Assembly: GCA_025056355.1 (NCBI GenBank)
Contig: JANWWI010000006.1
Span: 25,584 to 89,583, forward strand
Origin: Casimicrobiaceae bacterium
Lineage (GTDB): Bacteria; Pseudomonadota; Gammaproteobacteria; Burkholderiales; Casimicrobiaceae
Length of the DNA stretch: 64,000 nucleotides
Direction: 5' to 3'
Part shown: positions 62,124 through 64,000 of the stretch, piece by piece
Layout of the letters: each line of letters begins with the position of its first letter
How positions within the stretch are numbered: the stretch's first letter is position 1
The notes under the pieces: generated by a model
The model's database searches: none
Told to the model about the DNA's origin: nothing
What the model saw: only the letters and a program-made list of their open reading frames with translations
Program-made: the position numbers and the translations under genes

Positions 62124-63227
62124 TCAAGCCGGCGCAAGCACGCCGCGGCGGATCTGATCCAGCTCAATCGACTCGAACAGCGCCTTGAAATTGCCTTCGC
62201 CGAAGCCCTGATTGCCCTTGCGCTGAATGATCTCGAAGAAGATCGGGCCGATCAGGTTCTGCGTGAAGATCTGCAGAAGCAGCCCGGTGTCGCCGGGCGC
62301 GCCGTCGAGCAAGATGGAGAGCCGCTTGAGCCGCTCCGCGTCTTCGCCGTGGTTGGGAATGCGAACGGCAAGCTGCTCGTAGTAGGTCTCGGGTGTGCTC
62401 TGAAAGGGCACTTGAGCCGCAGCGAGCCGCTCAACCGCGTTGTAGATGTCATCGGTGGCCAGCGCCACATGCTGAATGCCCTCGCCGTGATAGGCCTGTA
62501 GATACTCGGCGATCTGGCTCTTGTCGTCGGCGGACTCGTTGATCGGAATGCGAATCTTGCCGCAGGGGCTGGTCATCGCGCGGCTTCTGAGCCCGGTGAG
62601 TTTGCCCTCGATGTCGAAATAGCGGATTTCGCGGAAGTTGAAGAGACGCTCGTAGAACTCGGCCCACTCGTTCATGCGGCCGCGGTGCACGTTATGGGTG
62701 AGATGGTCGATCTGAGTGAGCCCGACCCCCTTCGGCTCGCGCGGCGCGCCGGGCAGGGGCACGAAATCCACATCGTAGATGGTCACATCGTTGCCGCCGT
62801 AGGCCGAATTGCCACGGTAGCGATCCACGAAGTAAAGCAACGAATCCCCGATGCCCTTGATCGCGGGGATGGCTAGCTCCATCGGCCCCGGATGCGGCTC
62901 GACGCCCCATGCGCCGAGCTCGAGCGCGCGCCGGTAGGCGAAGGCTGCATCGCGTACGCGAAAGGCGATCGCGCAAATGGAAGGCCCATGCACACGCGCG
63001 AAACTCTGTGCGAAGGAACCCGGCTCGGCGTTGACAATGAAGTTGATGTCGCCTTGCCGGTAGAGCAATACATTTTTCGAGCGGTGTTTGGCCACCGCCA
63101 CAAAACCCATCTGCTCGAAGAGTCGTCCCAAGGCGGCCGGATTAGGCGCCGCAAACTCAATGAACTCAAAGCCATCGGTGCCCATCGGGTTGTCCCAAGG
63201 CTCAAACCCCTGACCGCGTGTCGTCAT
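62124..63227 (-). CDS. hppD: 4-hydroxyphenylpyruvate dioxygenase
   Basis: [89 protein letters not shown]. Confidence 0.95.
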   Translation of the reverse strand: MTTRGQGFEPWDNPMGTDGFEFIEFAAPNPAALGRLFEQMGFVAVAKHRSKNVLLYRQGDINFIVNAEPGSFAQSFARVHGPSICAIAFRVRDAAFAYRRALELGAWGVEPHPGPMELAIPAIKGIGDSLLYFVDRYRGNSAYGGNDVTIYDVDFVPLPGAPREPKGVGLTQIDHLTHNVHRGRMNEWAEFYERLFNFREIRYFDIEGKLTGLRSRAMTSPCGKIRIPINESADDKSQIAEYLQAYHGEGIQHVALATDDIYNAVERLAAAQVPFQSTPETYYEQLAVRIPNHGEDAERLKRLSILLDGAPGDTGLLLQIFTQNLIGPIFFEIIQRKGNQGFGEGNFKALFESIELDQIRRGVLAPA

Positions 63228-63308
63228 CACGAAACTCCTTTGCGTCAAAGCTCTTGTAGCTGGAGTTTGATAGCCGCTACGCGCAATAGGATGGCGTTTC
63301 ATCGCCTT

Positions 63309-63314
63309 TATAAT
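63309..63314 (+). promoter_or_regulatory. candidate -10 element (TATAAT) for the Lrp-family gene
   Basis: Perfect TATAAT in an AT-rich divergent intergenic region; no convincing -35. Confidence 0.3.
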
Positions 63315-63359
63315 CAATCGCGCGCTAAAAAATTGCTCTCTTGAGGAGTCTCCGTCGCC

Positions 63360-63830
63360 ATGGACCGCATCGATCTGCGCATCCTTGAAGCCTTGCAAGT
63401 CAATGGCCGGCTCACCAACATCGAGCTGGCGGAGCGCGTTTCGCTGTCGGCCTCGCCGTGTCTGCGCCGGGTGCGGGCGCTCGAGGAGGCGGGAGTGATT
63501 GCGGGCTACGCGGCGCTGGTCGATCCTGAGAAGGTCGGACTTGGGCTCACCGTGCATTTGGACGTCGCGCTCGAGAAGCGCGATGCGGCCGCCCGTGAAC
63601 GATTCAAGGCGGCCGTGCAAGCATGGAGCGAGGTGCTGTGGTGTCACTCACTTTCCGGCGAGTGGGACTACACGATGCAGGTTGTGATGCCGGATCTCAA
63701 GCATTACACGGCCTTTCTGATGGACCGCGTACTCGCCCTGCCCGGCGTGGTCAACGTCAAGTCGAGCTTCGTGCTCGAGAAGGTGAAGGAGACCACGGCG
63801 CTGCCGCTCAGTTTCGTGCCGCTCGATTAG
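63360..63830 (+). CDS. Lrp/AsnC family transcriptional regulator
   Basis: [65 protein letters not shown]. Confidence 0.95.
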   Translation: MDRIDLRILEALQVNGRLTNIELAERVSLSASPCLRRVRALEEAGVIAGYAALVDPEKVGLGLTVHLDVALEKRDAAARERFKAAVQAWSEVLWCHSLSGEWDYTMQVVMPDLKHYTAFLMDRVLALPGVVNVKSSFVLEKVKETTALPLSFVPLD

Positions 63831-63875
63831 CTGCGTTCGCAGGGCTCGTGAAGCTTTTCTATACTTGCCGTCGAT

Positions 63876-63949
63876 GCGGGTGTCGTTCAATGGCAGGACC
63901 TGAGCTTCCCAAGCTCAAGACGTGGGTTCGATTCCCATCGCCCGCTCCA
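63876..63949 (+). tRNA. tRNA-Gly (anticodon CCC), CCA encoded
   Basis: GCGGGTG...TGAGC-TTCCCAA-GCTCA...GTGGG-TTCGATT-CCCAT-CGCCCGC-T-CCA folds as a canonical cloverleaf. Confidence 0.95.
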
Positions 63950-63957
63950 GAATGATT

Positions 63958-63984
63958 GGGTCGCGCAAGCGACCCTTGTTTTTT
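63958..63984 (+). terminator. intrinsic terminator downstream of tRNA-Gly
   Basis: Perfect 7-bp stem GGGTCGC-GCAA-GCGACCC followed by TTGTTTTTT. Confidence 0.85.
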
Positions 63985-64000
63985 GCGGCGATGGGAAGCG

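Overview
A high-GC, mostly housekeeping chromosomal segment, most consistent with a betaproteobacterium (Burkholderiales-like gene content and order). Recognisable blocks: plsY/folB/terC; waaA-GT2; bioC-comF-trmL-tatD; an NMT1/SsuA-type ABC transporter; proA; a methyltransferase + two-glycosyltransferase cassette; dapF-DUF484-xerC; terC-DUF2062-DUF2062; grxD; gmk-rpoZ-spoT; rfbBACD; comM; hemB; pepN; algH-ruvX-pyrR-pyrB-pyrX; phrB; a CheX/CheY/CheA-like module; bdhA; hppD/Lrp; tRNA-Gly(CCC). No CRISPR array, prophage or complete transposon was seen. Strongest non-annotated signals: (1) a candidate yybP-ykoY (Mn2+) riboswitch with a promoter-like sequence just upstream, preceding a TerC gene that is translationally coupled to two tandem DUF2062 membrane-protein genes; (2) a three-gene, start/stop-overlapping phosphorelay (membrane PilJ-like/PAS/Hpt/CheA-ATPase kinase, CheY-like regulator, CheX-like protein); (3) a SpoT-family protein with intact hydrolase motifs but an apparently degenerate synthetase region; (4) a SEC-C/TPR/GT2 fusion; (5) a frameshifted FG-GAP surface protein and a decayed Doc toxin remnant. 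All calls are by reading motifs; no database search was run.
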